Positions 7,100-17,100 of a DNA stretch of 64,000 nucleotides are shown here, piece after piece (within the stretch, counting starts at the first letter, position 1; every line of letters begins with the position of its first letter). Made by a program: the position numbers and the translations under genes. The stretch is from Candidatus Obscuribacterales bacterium. GTDB lineage: Bacteria; Cyanobacteriota; Vampirovibrionia; Obscuribacterales; Obscuribacteraceae. Location: contig JAIETF010000035.1 of assembly GCA_019745415.1 (NCBI GenBank), positions 1 to 64,000 on the forward strand. The letters are read 5' to 3'. The notes under the pieces were generated by a model. The model saw only the letters and a program-made list of their open reading frames with translations, was not told the DNA's origin and ran no database searches.

Positions 7100-10000
7100 A
7101 TGAAAGTGGAAAACGGCATCAACGGCAAAAAGACATCACTAATAATGGCAAGGCGCCTCACGGCAGTTGTGGCGTCATTTATGCTCTTTTTGATTCTTAC
7201 CTGCGGAGCTGCCACAGCACAAACCTTCACTCCTGATGGTCAGGGTATGACCGGTAATGATGGCAGACCCTTAGGTCAAGACGCCAATGATACCGATCCG
7301 ACGGCTCGCTACATTTATGATGCACCAGGGCAGACTACCCTCGTCACCGAGCAAGCAGAGCAGAATACCGATGCAGTAGCTCAAAACGTAGAGGCAAAGC
7401 TTTGGCCTGCGTTTGGTTCTTACAATGAAACTTACGAAGGACTTGCTGCTTTCTGGGGCGACGATATAGTCTCCAACTTCTTTGCCAATATCGGTCAGGT
7501 CATCGGTAAATGGCTCAGTGAATTTATCAACGGCTGGATTGCAGATGCTGTGCAGTTTCTCACAGGCTTCCTGCGCATATTTGTTTTGAACCCTAATATC
7601 GCCACCAATGGTCTTGCCGCATCAGGCGGAGCCTCTGACGATATATCTCCTTACATCAGACAAGGTGCCGACGTAATGTATGGCATCGCAGTCGACCTCC
7701 TGCTCTTGCTCTTTATTCTCTGCATCTGGAAATATTGGGCTGAGGCTGCCTGGAGAGGCGGCGGCAACCTTATGGGTGCTGTTGGTCGTCTGATTTTCAC
7801 CGCTGGTTTGATGCTTGCTTGGCCGACCATCTATGCATTTGAAATACAAATTTCAAATGAGATGATCCGGGCTATCTATTTTAACTCTGCCGACCAAGTA
7901 GCTATGCTCGATGCTGCCATGGCCGCCGCTGTCAAAGCCGGTCTTGTGGCTGGTGCCGGACTGCTTGCCAATGCTACTGCACCGGTAGCCGGTCAGGTCT
8001 TCGGCGGTCTCCTCGGCGGCGGTCCCGGTGGTCTCATTTTGGGTACTGTCGGTAGTTTGGTTGCCTTTGTCGGACTGATTCTCTATTTGGTAATCGGCGG
8101 CATTCTAATCGCTCAGCTCATTTATATTCTCATCCTCAAAGCAATTCAGACTGCTTTGCTCTGTGCGCAGTACATGTTCGCACCAATCTTTCTGGTCTTT
8201 TTCGCCACTCCCGATACCGAAAGTGTCACTGCTGGTTTTGTGCGCTCTTTTGTGGAAGTCAGTCTCTGGACTTTTGTCTGGGTAGGTTTGCTCAAGATAA
8301 TGGTGGTTGTCGTTCTCTCCGACTTCAACCCGTGGGGCAAGATCATCATGGCTATCGGTGTCCTGCAAATAATGATCCAGGTGCCGACTTTCTTGGCTAG
8401 GGCTCAGATTTCCCCAATGTCCGACTTTATTTCAGCCGGTCTGATCACTGGTGGTTTGCTTTCTGCCGGTAAAGCTCTGGGCAATACAATGGGCAACCGT
8501 GCCATGCACCTTGCCAATGCTGTCGGCAACTTCAATTATGCCGGTGCCAAAGGCATGCCTAAGTCGCAGAATGTCGATCTCAATGTACCTCAGGGTGTGA
8601 ACAATCAAGGTTTGCTCGACGCTAAGCGTCAAGCTGAACGTAATGGTACAGTCGGACCTGACAAAGGTGCTAAAGGTCCAGATGGACAGCAGCTTAACCC
8701 GATGGGACCAAACGGACCCAAGAAGCCCGGCGAGAACGATCCAAATAAGAAGGTAGATCCCAACGCTCCGGTACCGCCTGGTAAGAATATCAATCCAGCC
8801 ACGGGCAAGGCCGATGGTGTGCCTGGCACAGGGCTCAATGCTGCCGGCAAGAATGGACAAGATCCTAGCCTGGCTGCCAATGCTGCTGGTGCTGCCGGCA
8901 AGGGATTGGCTACAGCTGCTACAGCTGCCGGTCTCGGTGCTGCTATGGCTGCCGCCCAGGCTCCTGGTTTGACCACTGGTCCTGGTCAGAATGGTCAACA
9001 AGATCCAGATGCGGCTCGCCGTGGCGATATGACCGCCCAGCAAGCGGCCGATGCCCTTAAGGCTCTCAAAGACGGTACTGCCACTGGTGCAGCTGCCAAA
9101 GGTGCGGTCGCTCCCGACGCTAAAGATTTGAAGTCGGCGACTGCTGCTCCTGGTGCTAAAGATGCCAATGCTGCAGCTGAAGGTAAAGTGCCGGGTGTCG
9201 ATGCCAAGCTGCAAGATAAAAAGGGTGTAGATGGTAAGGCGAATGCTGCCAGTACAGCAGCCGCTCTTGCTGGTGCTGCTAAAGATTTGAAACCCGGCGA
9301 TATCGCTGGAGCCATGGGCAAAGATGGTCAGCCCAAGCCAGGTGCAACACCAGGTAAGAGTGAGATGGACGTCGATGTCGAGCGTGACGGCGCCGGTAAT
9401 GCCACCGCTGCCGGTGCAGCGGCAGCCCTCAACAGTCTCAAGGGGGCTAATGACGGCACTGGCAAAGGCACAGCCGAGGTCAAAGGACCGGATGGCACGG
9501 CCAAAGGCTCGTTGAAGGTGCCCGGCACTAATGATCCGGCTAACCCGCAGGTTAGCACAGATGTGAAGGGTAATTTGGTGAGCAAGCCAGGCGCGGCGCC
9601 CACGTCTAAGACTGTTGTGCCTCCGCAAGGTTCGGCTGCTCTGGGAGACGCCACCAAGTCGATAAACAGAGGCACCGCTGACCCGACCACAGTAGCCGTC
9701 AATACCGATGTTGCTCCGGAAGGCGACCCCGGTGCTCCGCTGCAGCAAGGTAAGGGTGTATTGCCTACTGCACCAGGCGCCAAAATTGATACCACAACTG
9801 CTGAAGGTAAGCTCAATGCTGCTGATTTAGCCGCGGCGGCTGCCGGCGGTGCAGTCAGTGCAGCCGGTCGTCTGGCCCAGAACGGTCAGGTGCAAGTGCA
9901 AGGTCCTCAGGGTAAACCTCAAGGTGGAGCAAGTCAGACTGTAAGCGCTAACTTGGCTACGCAGCAGCCGACTGGTGCCGCCATCGGTGGCATTCCAGCA

Positions 10001-12436
10001 GTGCCGCCCAGTGTTAACGCTGCTCTCGAACAGCCGCAACAAGACTTTGACCCTACCACTCAACGCCAAGATGTGTCAGCGACTGTCAACCGACCCGGCG
10101 CTGTTGGTCCCCAAGCTCAAACTTCGGTTAATCCTGCCGACTTGGCTGCCGCAGCCGGAACCGCAGCAGCAGCTGCAGGCAATAGACCAACAACCCAACA
10201 AGTGTCTGGAAGAGTTGTTTCTTCCGGCGCTCGCCCTGGTGCTGGTTCATCGGCTTCGGCGCCGCAGACTCAGTTTACCCAGTCTGTAGCCGGGGGCAAT
10301 AATGGCTCACCGCCTCCGCCTCCAGTCAACTATTCCAACATGGCTACACCCGAAGATGATGGCGAAGGAAATGCTCCCGGCGCAGGTGGTCACAACATAG
10401 GCAGCATCCCTGCCGCCGGTCCTAGACCGCAAGGCCCTCAGCCGGGTGGACCACCTACTCACCCTGATGTGATAGAAGGCTATAACCAGGCCGGTTACAA
10501 CAAAGTGCCTTTCAGGGTTGCCGCCGCCAATATTCGTTTAGCCCAGGGTGCTACTATCGGTCGCTCCAACACCGGCAGTAACTATGCAGTTTATGACAGC
10601 CAAGGGCATGTGATGCACTACCGTTTTGATGAGAATGCCAGCCAAGAACAGAAAGGTATGGCCATCATTGCTGGTGCCTACGGTGAGCTGATGAGCACTG
10701 ATGCTGAAGCCTTCGATGCCGCCAGGGTATCGGCTATTAATGCCGGTGAGCACAAACCGCAGGGTGCAATGGAACGCATGTCTGCAGGTATTCTGGCCTA
10801 TAACGGCAGTTCTTGGACCCAGACCGCCGCCGCTAAACAACGATTCGCCCGTTCAATGGCAAAGCATGCCGCAATTGGTGCTCAGGCTTATGTAACAGGT
10901 GAACAGGGTAATGCTTACACCGAGTTCCTCGAGAACAGATACGGCAAGATGGATGATGACAGACAGGCTGAAGCCGTGCATATCATGACTACAGACGCCA
11001 CGCCTGAATCAGGTTGGAGCTGGAGATTGCAGCCGGCTACAGAAGCCTTGATCCAGAACGGTATCGGCATCAACCCGCTGAACAGGGCATGCGCCGCCAA
11101 TGGTAGCATCTTGCGTGCTCCTCAGTGGCTAAGGGGTCCTGCCATTCGTGGTTCTGCCGCCTACCTCGAGAGCAAGGCCAACCAGTCTATCCCGGATGGC
11201 ACACACCCGATGGTGCGAGACTCTTGGTATGCCAATCAGGCTCAAGTGCTTGCGCCTGAAGTCACAGCTTGCGTGGGTGCTCTCACTCTGGCTACCGGAG
11301 ATGTGGAAGTTTGCCGTCAGACCGATATGGTCGACAAAGTTGTATCTATGGTGCCAGTGGGTGGCAAGCCTGAAGATTATGTCGGTGCCTATAACTCGCT
11401 CAAGGCTGGTACCCACGTAATCAGCAATATGATCGCTGCAGGCGGTGGTGGCGGCGGTGGCGGCAGCGTGAGCATGCCTTCGCAGAGAGTAAGCGCATCT
11501 GGTGGTGGTGTGTCTGGAGGCATGGTCACAACCAGCGTATCCGGTAGTGTCGTTGGTGGTGGCGGCGGCATGAATAATGTCGACATGGATCTACTTGTGG
11601 ACACGCCGAGCCAAGGCGGCGCTATGCCTAACATCAACCCTGCCAGCATCAATCTGGGTAATCAGTCGATGCCCGGTGCCAACACCAATGTCAATGTACG
11701 CACCCATGCACAGCAGGGCGGCGGGCAGAACCTCGGCAATATCTCCATGCGTGTGCCCGGTGGTTCGGTTGGGGCCGGACAAGGCAATGTCCAGATTGGT
11801 TCGATTCAGAACATGGGCGGCAGCGGCAGCAGAGCTACCGATCAAGTCACAGTTGATGTTGAAATCGGTTCCGATGGTGCTCCTGGCTCTAGTGCCGGTG
11901 ATATCCAGAACTCTGCCCTCAATGCTGCCTTGCAGCACTATGGTGGTGACAAGAGCGACCTTGTCAAAAACGTCGTGGTCGATCTTAGAAGTGCCGGCAT
12001 GTCTTGGTCAGACATACAGAATCCCAATTTGTTGGCTACAGCCATTCAGTCTTATTCGACCAATCCTAACTCTCTGCCTCAAGTATCTATTGCATCTAAT
12101 GCAATGGGTGCAGACTCGGTCACTACGGCTGATGTGCAGCTTGTACAAGATATGCAAGATGCCGACCCTCGCTGGGATGCCAGAAGTATCGATTACGGCG
12201 CAATCTACACATCGAGATGCATTGTGGAAGCCCATATGGCAGATCCTCAAGCCTATGGTCAGCCCTATCTCACAAAAGATTATGTGGATAAAGTCAGACT
12301 CGATCCTCGCTTCCGTCCTCGTGAAGTGCCAAGACGTGGTGCTAACGGTCAGGTCGGATATGGAGAGAGGACACCGGTTCCTCCAGACATTATTCTCAAC
12401 CACTTGCAAGATCAGATGCGTCGCTATGGCGGCTAA
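7100..12436 (+). CDS. Giant VirB6/TrbL-like membrane protein of the type IV secretion-like locus
   Basis: The frame is open from a TTG at 7076, but the ATG at 7100 (after agaagaag) is the more likely start, giving about 1778 residues. A signal-like segment ends at ATAQTF. Residues about 190-430 hold several long hydrophobic helices (for example AVDLLLLLFILCIW and LIAQLIYILILKAI). This matches the polytopic core of VirB6/TrbL proteins, which form the inner-membrane channel. Residues about 490-1110 are Ala/Gly/Pro/Asp-rich and low in complexity, like a long extracellular or periplasmic linker. The remaining 650 residues form a more ordered, unrecognised domain region, interrupted by a run of eight or more glycines. 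Ordinary VirB6 is about 300 aa; extended forms are known in Rickettsiales. VirB3-, VirB4- and VirB8-like genes follow. Confidence 0.75.
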   Translation: MKVENGINGKKTSLIMARRLTAVVASFMLFLILTCGAATAQTFTPDGQGMTGNDGRPLGQDANDTDPTARYIYDAPGQTTLVTEQAEQNTDAVAQNVEAKLWPAFGSYNETYEGLAAFWGDDIVSNFFANIGQVIGKWLSEFINGWIADAVQFLTGFLRIFVLNPNIATNGLAASGGASDDISPYIRQGADVMYGIAVDLLLLLFILCIWKYWAEAAWRGGGNLMGAVGRLIFTAGLMLAWPTIYAFEIQISNEMIRAIYFNSADQVAMLDAAMAAAVKAGLVAGAGLLANATAPVAGQVFGGLLGGGPGGLILGTVGSLVAFVGLILYLVIGGILIAQLIYILILKAIQTALLCAQYMFAPIFLVFFATPDTESVTAGFVRSFVEVSLWTFVWVGLLKIMVVVVLSDFNPWGKIIMAIGVLQIMIQVPTFLARAQISPMSDFISAGLITGGLLSAGKALGNTMGNRAMHLANAVGNFNYAGAKGMPKSQNVDLNVPQGVNNQGLLDAKRQAERNGTVGPDKGAKGPDGQQLNPMGPNGPKKPGENDPNKKVDPNAPVPPGKNINPATGKADGVPGTGLNAAGKNGQDPSLAANAAGAAGKGLATAATAAGLGAAMAAAQAPGLTTGPGQNGQQDPDAARRGDMTAQQAADALKALKDGTATGAAAKGAVAPDAKDLKSATAAPGAKDANAAAEGKVPGVDAKLQDKKGVDGKANAASTAAALAGAAKDLKPGDIAGAMGKDGQPKPGATPGKSEMDVDVERDGAGNATAAGAAAALNSLKGANDGTGKGTAEVKGPDGTAKGSLKVPGTNDPANPQVSTDVKGNLVSKPGAAPTSKTVVPPQGSAALGDATKSINRGTADPTTVAVNTDVAPEGDPGAPLQQGKGVLPTAPGAKIDTTTAEGKLNAADLAAAAAGGAVSAAGRLAQNGQVQVQGPQGKPQGGASQTVSANLATQQPTGAAIGGIPAVPPSVNAALEQPQQDFDPTTQRQDVSATVNRPGAVGPQAQTSVNPADLAAAAGTAAAAAGNRPTTQQVSGRVVSSGARPGAGSSASAPQTQFTQSVAGGNNGSPPPPPVNYSNMATPEDDGEGNAPGAGGHNIGSIPAAGPRPQGPQPGGPPTHPDVIEGYNQAGYNKVPFRVAAANIRLAQGATIGRSNTGSNYAVYDSQGHVMHYRFDENASQEQKGMAIIAGAYGELMSTDAEAFDAARVSAINAGEHKPQGAMERMSAGILAYNGSSWTQTAAAKQRFARSMAKHAAIGAQAYVTGEQGNAYTEFLENRYGKMDDDRQAEAVHIMTTDATPESGWSWRLQPATEALIQNGIGINPLNRACAANGSILRAPQWLRGPAIRGSAAYLESKANQSIPDGTHPMVRDSWYANQAQVLAPEVTACVGALTLATGDVEVCRQTDMVDKVVSMVPVGGKPEDYVGAYNSLKAGTHVISNMIAAGGGGGGGGSVSMPSQRVSASGGGVSGGMVTTSVSGSVVGGGGGMNNVDMDLLVDTPSQGGAMPNINPASINLGNQSMPGANTNVNVRTHAQQGGGQNLGNISMRVPGGSVGAGQGNVQIGSIQNMGGSGSRATDQVTVDVEIGSDGAPGSSAGDIQNSALNAALQHYGGDKSDLVKNVVVDLRSAGMSWSDIQNPNLLATAIQSYSTNPNSLPQVSIASNAMGADSVTTADVQLVQDMQDADPRWDARSIDYGAIYTSRCIVEAHMADPQAYGQPYLTKDYVDKVRLDPRFRPREVPRRGANGQVGYGERTPVPPDIILNHLQDQMRRYGG

Positions 12437-12442
12437 TAGACC

Positions 12443-13114
12443 ATGATTAAGTTCTTCAAGCTCAGGCAGCTTTCGCTGGTTTGCCCCGATTGCGAAACAG
12501 TGTTCGCTTCCTTCGAGTTGGCTCGAACTCCTCCGGTCGAAAGAAATACTCCGGTTGAGACCGATTTGCACCGGGTGCTGCCTGATCCTGAATTGCGTGC
12601 CGCTCTGCTTGCCACCTGCCCAAATTGTCTTTATACCTGGTGGCTCAGCTCCTTCTCCGAGCATCATTTCTTGCCTCAGTTGGTACCAGATGCTCCACCG
12701 TTGGAACCATCAAAGAAGTTCGCCCATGCCGTACAGACCGGCCGCAAGAAAAATGTGCACTTTCTTGACCGGGGGGTCCTGGCCCTGAATGGCTACTGGT
12801 GCTCTAGAGAAGAAGGAAAGGATGGCGAAAAGTTTCTCAAGCTGGCTAAGCTGGAATTGACCAGCGCTCTTGCCGACGAAACCTGGTTTGGCAATAGACC
12901 TAGGTATAACTATATACTGGCAGAAGTACTGAGACTTTCAGGTGAGTTTACTGAAGCCGATAAATATTATCAGCAAGTTAAAGGAGCCAATCTACCGCGG
13001 GAAATGGTTGAAAAGATGCGTAGTTTTGCTGCCAGCGGGAATAAAGCCCCTGTAAGGCTTCCGCCTCATCTGGTGGAAGAAATATTCGTGCCTAAGGCGG
13101 CTATCGGCGCTTAA
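12443..13114 (+). CDS. DUF2225-like zinc-ribbon protein with TPR-like region
   Basis: This 223-aa soluble protein carries two CxxC pairs (CPDC near residue 14 and CPNC near residue 59), typical of a zinc ribbon. A helical part follows in which a FxxAxxYYQQ pattern suggests a TPR-like repeat. This arrangement resembles the DUF2225 family of unknown function. It has no signal peptide, so it should be cytosolic. It begins six bases after the giant VirB6-like gene and precedes the VirB3-like gene, so it is likely part of the same transcript. A role as assembly or regulatory adaptor is only a guess. Confidence 0.6.
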   Translation: MIKFFKLRQLSLVCPDCETVFASFELARTPPVERNTPVETDLHRVLPDPELRAALLATCPNCLYTWWLSSFSEHHFLPQLVPDAPPLEPSKKFAHAVQTGRKKNVHFLDRGVLALNGYWCSREEGKDGEKFLKLAKLELTSALADETWFGNRPRYNYILAEVLRLSGEFTEADKYYQQVKGANLPREMVEKMRSFAASGNKAPVRLPPHLVEEIFVPKAAIGA

Positions 13115-13152
13115 TCGAAGTTTGACTGCTTTTTATTGTATAGAATGAAGTT

Positions 13153-13491
13153 ATGGAAGACATTACACCACTAAACTTGGAAGATTCGCCTAAGCTGTTC
13201 GGGTTGCGCTACGACCAGCTGATTTGGATCTTGGTTAGTCTTGTCGTCTCGACTCAGCTTTATTCATGGATGGTGCCGATAATGTTCGGTTCTCATGATT
13301 TAAGACTGTATATCTGTATATTTCTAGGTTTGATTGGACCTGCTTACGCTCTTTTCACTATGAACCAGAGTGTGGGAGGTTGGGAGGTAATGATTAACTA
13401 CTACGTGGGCAATCGTGTTTACATACCAGGGCCGGATCCCAATCCGGTGCGCTTTCTGGTTGATGAACAGTTGCCTGAATTTACGGAGTAA
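13153..13491 (+). CDS. VirB3-like two-helix membrane protein
   Basis: This 112-aa protein has two transmembrane helices (residues about 23-45 and 51-70), with a short polar N-terminus and a cytosolic tail ending in a Pro-rich segment. VirB3/TrbD/PrgI-type proteins have this size and topology and are almost always encoded immediately before the VirB4 ATPase. Here a VirB4-like gene starts 12 bases downstream. The call rests on topology and position, since the sequence itself is not distinctive. Confidence 0.65.
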   Translation: MEDITPLNLEDSPKLFGLRYDQLIWILVSLVVSTQLYSWMVPIMFGSHDLRLYICIFLGLIGPAYALFTMNQSVGGWEVMINYYVGNRVYIPGPDPNPVRFLVDEQLPEFTE

Positions 13492-13503
13492 GTAATTCAG
13501 CCA

Positions 13504-16323
13504 ATGGTCACTTCGATTAAACGTTCCTATCAGAAAGAGAACAGCTTGCTGGGCTTCCTTAAGCGCGGCGACGCAGCTTCGCAGCAACAAGGCGCCAATT
13601 CAAGATTGCCAGGTGAGCCTGTCCCTCGCCCTCATTCATCGGCTTCATGCCTACTGCCTCTTTGGGATCTCTTCCATGATGATGCCTCCGGCTTAGGAAT
13701 TTTGGTTCTGAAGGACGGAACCTACCGCTGTTGCTTCGAAGTAGACGGAGTGCATGTCTCCGGTTTCGACGAAGTTAGATTGGTTTCTTTGATGAACCAC
13801 TTCACCGGCTTTCTCAACGGTATCGATACCTCGGTGCAACTAACCGTTGTTTGCCATAACATTTCCAAAAATGAGTATTTCCAGAAGCATCCAGTTGAAT
13901 GTACTGAAGACAACTTTCTGCGCTATGTAGCTAGAGTGGTTGAGAACGACCAAGCTAATTTGCTCTCGCGCAACTTTATACCCGAGCTCAAATTCTTTGT
14001 CAGTTTCTGCTATCGTCCACCCAAAGAGAAACCACAAAAGCAAAGTCTCATTAAGTCGGCGGTCAATAATGTCATGGATGCCTTCACCAGTCAGGCCGCC
14101 AGACAATCTGTTGGCAGTCACTTTAAGAATGTCACCACCCTTGTGCAGCGCGCCAATGGTTATATAAACCAGCTCGGCAGCTGCGGCATGATCGGTCGCC
14201 CTGTCTCTGCGGTCGAGTATTTTCAAATGCTATACAAAGAGCTCAATCCCAGCCAGGCCTCTCTGCCTGCTGATACTTTGCCCCTGCCCCAGCGACCTTT
14301 GACTCAGTCGGCACCACCTTCTGTCCGTAGAGTCTTTCCTGATACCGAGCCGGCTACGATTCGTCAGCAGCTCTGCGAAAGTCGTTATGACTTTTCCAGT
14401 CCTGACTTCGTCAAGATTACCGATATGACTGAGTATCTGCCTTCAACAGATCCTTACTCAGATCCAAAAGATCCCGAGATTAAGGGGCGCTATATTCGTA
14501 CGCTCTATATGAACCGCTTGCCGGAACGCACTGGTCCTCTCTGGTTGCAGCCTTTGCTTAGACTGAACTGCGAATGGCGCATGAATATCTATGCTCATAA
14601 ACTGGATAAGGAGTTGTTCCGCAAGAACTTGCAGAAGAAGCAGGCTCAGGCCACAGCCAACACCTATCAGTCAATCATGGGACAACGTTCAGCCCCCAAC
14701 CAGGAAGAAGCAGAAAAGGCTCAGGAAGCGGCTCATATTGGTTCGGAATTGTATACGACCAATATTGAGGTGTTCAACTACGCGATTTACTTTACCCTCT
14801 TCGCCGACTCTATGGAAGAATTGAACCGTTCCACCGAATTTGTTCGCTCGGCGGCACCACAGTGCCGCGGGGCTCGTTTCGTCATCGGCTATCATGAGCA
14901 GAAATCACTCTTCATTGGCAGTTTGCCCGGCTTGGGTATTGATGTGGCCAGGCGCGGTAAGGCGGTGAGAACTCCCACGGTACGCAACTCCTTTCCCTTT
15001 GTCCATGCCAAACTAGGCTCTGAGAAAGGTGATTGGCTTGGCTTCTCTAAAGAAACTTTAGAACCCGTTTTTCTCAATCCTTACGATGAAAAACTTCCCA
15101 ACGCCCTTTGTATAGTCTTCGGTCAGCCTGGTGAAGGTAAGTCTATGGTGGCCCAGCAGATTATTCAAATGAAGACTCTCTCTGGGGCAAAGACAATCAT
15201 TATCGACCGCTCCGGCTCGTATCGTATGATTACCGAAGTCTACGACGACACTGCCTATATCAAGCTTGGTCCAGATGGCCAAGTTTGCATAAATCTCTAT
15301 GACTTGCCCCTTTCTGGACCAGAGGGCAAGCCGGTTGATCCGGCTAATCCGCCTGAATCTCATATCATCAAGATACTCAATTTCCATTCGGTAATGTTGG
15401 GCGAGAAAGGCGAGCAATCTCTCAATAAAGATGAAAAGCCGATTCTTATGCAAGGCATACAGGCTATTTATAAGTCTTGTGCTGCTCAAGGGCGTATTCC
15501 TATTGAGTCTGATCTGGTCAACTGGCTTAGCGAAGAAGCCGGACGCCATGCCAAGTCTAAGCGAGGCGAGGTTTGCGAAGATCTAGCCAATCGCCTCAGT
15601 CTCTATTGCAAAGGCGCCATTTTCGGCAAGCTTTTTGACGGTCCCACGTCTATTCCCATGGACACTCAGCTCATGGTTTTTGATACTTCCGATTTGGCCC
15701 ACGATAAGACACTTGAAGCCGTGGTCACCTTGTTCGTATCTGACTATGTGTTGCGCCGCGCCGCCCAGCATAAGGCAGAACAGGTGGCAAAAGGCAAGCC
15801 TTCGCGCTTTGTATTTTGTATAGACGAGTTGTGGAGATTATTGCGCTATGAAGGCGGCAAGACTCTTGTGGAAGACGCCTCACGCACAAGCCGACACTTG
15901 GGTCTGCTATTTATCGGCATATCGCAGGAACTAGGCGACTTGCTGAGGGATGATCGAGCCCGCAACCTGGCTACAAACTCGGCCATCAAGATCATCTTGG
16001 GTAATGACCCATCCAACTTTGATGCCATTCGAGACGCCTGTGGTTTGACGCCGCAGGAAATGTCTTCTATTGCTCATTTAACCAGGAAGAATAGAGAGTA
16101 TTCAGATGCCTTCCTTATCTATCACAAGATGTCTCGCGGTGTGGTGAAATTGGTTGTTCCTCGCTTTATGTATTGGGTAGCAACCACTGAACCAAACACA
16201 GATCAACCGATGCGTTCAAAAATGATTGAGCTTTGTCAGGGCGATGCTCGCTGGGCCTGTCACTTGTTGGGTCAAGGCTATACACCTGAAACCTTTACCG
16301 AAGACCTTCTGCAGTCTGGTTGA
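13504..16323 (+). CDS. VirB4/TraC-like secretion ATPase
   Basis: This 939-aa cytosolic ATPase would energise assembly and transport in a type IV secretion system. Walker A is GQPGEGKS near residue 540 and Walker B is CIDELWRLL near 770. The helix that follows (RTSRHLGLLFIGISQ) matches the family, as do NSAIKIILG and the late QEMSSI/LIYHKM region. The N-terminal 450 residues correspond to the membrane-contacting TraC/CagE-type domain, with a Gln-rich insertion near 380-400. It lies directly between VirB3-like and VirB8-like genes. The length is slightly above typical VirB4 (about 800 aa). Confidence 0.88.
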   Translation: MVTSIKRSYQKENSLLGFLKRGDAASQQQGANSRLPGEPVPRPHSSASCLLPLWDLFHDDASGLGILVLKDGTYRCCFEVDGVHVSGFDEVRLVSLMNHFTGFLNGIDTSVQLTVVCHNISKNEYFQKHPVECTEDNFLRYVARVVENDQANLLSRNFIPELKFFVSFCYRPPKEKPQKQSLIKSAVNNVMDAFTSQAARQSVGSHFKNVTTLVQRANGYINQLGSCGMIGRPVSAVEYFQMLYKELNPSQASLPADTLPLPQRPLTQSAPPSVRRVFPDTEPATIRQQLCESRYDFSSPDFVKITDMTEYLPSTDPYSDPKDPEIKGRYIRTLYMNRLPERTGPLWLQPLLRLNCEWRMNIYAHKLDKELFRKNLQKKQAQATANTYQSIMGQRSAPNQEEAEKAQEAAHIGSELYTTNIEVFNYAIYFTLFADSMEELNRSTEFVRSAAPQCRGARFVIGYHEQKSLFIGSLPGLGIDVARRGKAVRTPTVRNSFPFVHAKLGSEKGDWLGFSKETLEPVFLNPYDEKLPNALCIVFGQPGEGKSMVAQQIIQMKTLSGAKTIIIDRSGSYRMITEVYDDTAYIKLGPDGQVCINLYDLPLSGPEGKPVDPANPPESHIIKILNFHSVMLGEKGEQSLNKDEKPILMQGIQAIYKSCAAQGRIPIESDLVNWLSEEAGRHAKSKRGEVCEDLANRLSLYCKGAIFGKLFDGPTSIPMDTQLMVFDTSDLAHDKTLEAVVTLFVSDYVLRRAAQHKAEQVAKGKPSRFVFCIDELWRLLRYEGGKTLVEDASRTSRHLGLLFIGISQELGDLLRDDRARNLATNSAIKIILGNDPSNFDAIRDACGLTPQEMSSIAHLTRKNREYSDAFLIYHKMSRGVVKLVVPRFMYWVATTEPNTDQPMRSKMIELCQGDARWACHLLGQGYTPETFTEDLLQSG

Positions 16324-16331
16324 TGTGATTT

Positions 16332-16964
16332 ATGTTCGACTATCAAGCCGGTGAAAGATATAAACTAACTTTGATTATGGTGGCTGTGGCGGGTCTTATG
16401 GCCGGTGTCTTTTTTACCCTGCTACTCGGGGGCGGAGCACCTTCCGAACCACCGAGAAGGGCTCGTACTAAGCAGAATCCATATAACCCTGACACTGGAG
16501 CGGCTGCTGTCGGCGGCAGCGGATCAGCAGTTGTTACAGGAGCCGGCGGTAATCCCAATGTCGCCACCACGCCTCAAGTTTCGGATGCTCAGGCCGCCCA
16601 AGATTTTGTACGTAATTTTGTCACTTATTCTTTCAATATGAACTCAAACGCAGCCTCTTCCAGTCAGGCACAGGCTATGTCCATGATGGACAGCGAGACA
16701 GCTAATGCCTATCGCAATAATGTCTGGACGCCAGAATTGGAAGAGCTTGTGACAAAGTCCGGCTTAACCAGCCAGTTTAACATCAGCAGCATTTCCAGTG
16801 GTCAGCAGAATCCCGATGGTAGCATTGTGATTTTTATGAATGGCACTCAGATACTCAATTCACCGGCGGCTGGGCAACAGCAAAAGCCAGTTAGTGTCGA
16901 ATATCGTGTGCAGCGGACCGCGAGTGGCTGGCGTATTGTCGGCATTCAGGAGAACTCTCAGTAG
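16332..16964 (+). CDS. VirB8-like bitopic protein
   Basis: This 210-aa protein has one N-terminal transmembrane helix (residues about 11-33), a Gly/Ala/Pro-rich linker, and a C-terminal domain (about 85-210). The C-terminal domain ends in a strand pattern VEYRVQRTASGWRIVGIQE. A bitopic protein whose periplasmic domain ends in a beta strand with xGWRIxxI is characteristic of NTF2-like VirB8/TrbF/TcpC components, which nucleate the secretion channel. It starts nine bases after the VirB4-like gene. The assignment is by layout and motif only. A generic NTF2-like lipidless anchor is the alternative. Confidence 0.6.
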   Translation: MFDYQAGERYKLTLIMVAVAGLMAGVFFTLLLGGGAPSEPPRRARTKQNPYNPDTGAAAVGGSGSAVVTGAGGNPNVATTPQVSDAQAAQDFVRNFVTYSFNMNSNAASSSQAQAMSMMDSETANAYRNNVWTPELEELVTKSGLTSQFNISSISSGQQNPDGSIVIFMNGTQILNSPAAGQQQKPVSVEYRVQRTASGWRIVGIQENSQ

Positions 16965-17100
16965 TCGAAAGTTTGTCTAAATTGGCAAGAAATTGCTCTG
17001 GATTTCGTAGTTTCCGCGTTGTTAAGGGAAATCTATTGTGCGATATTCTGATTTGATACGATTAATCTATGAGCATTCATAGTTGCAGGAGAGCTAGTCG

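Noticed and set aside
8432-9748. 438-codon minus-strand frame inside the giant VirB6-like gene
   Set aside because: It is the antisense of the Ala/Gly/Pro-rich repeat region, whose codon bias keeps other frames open. Cys/Ser/Arg-rich low-complexity content shows it is a shadow.
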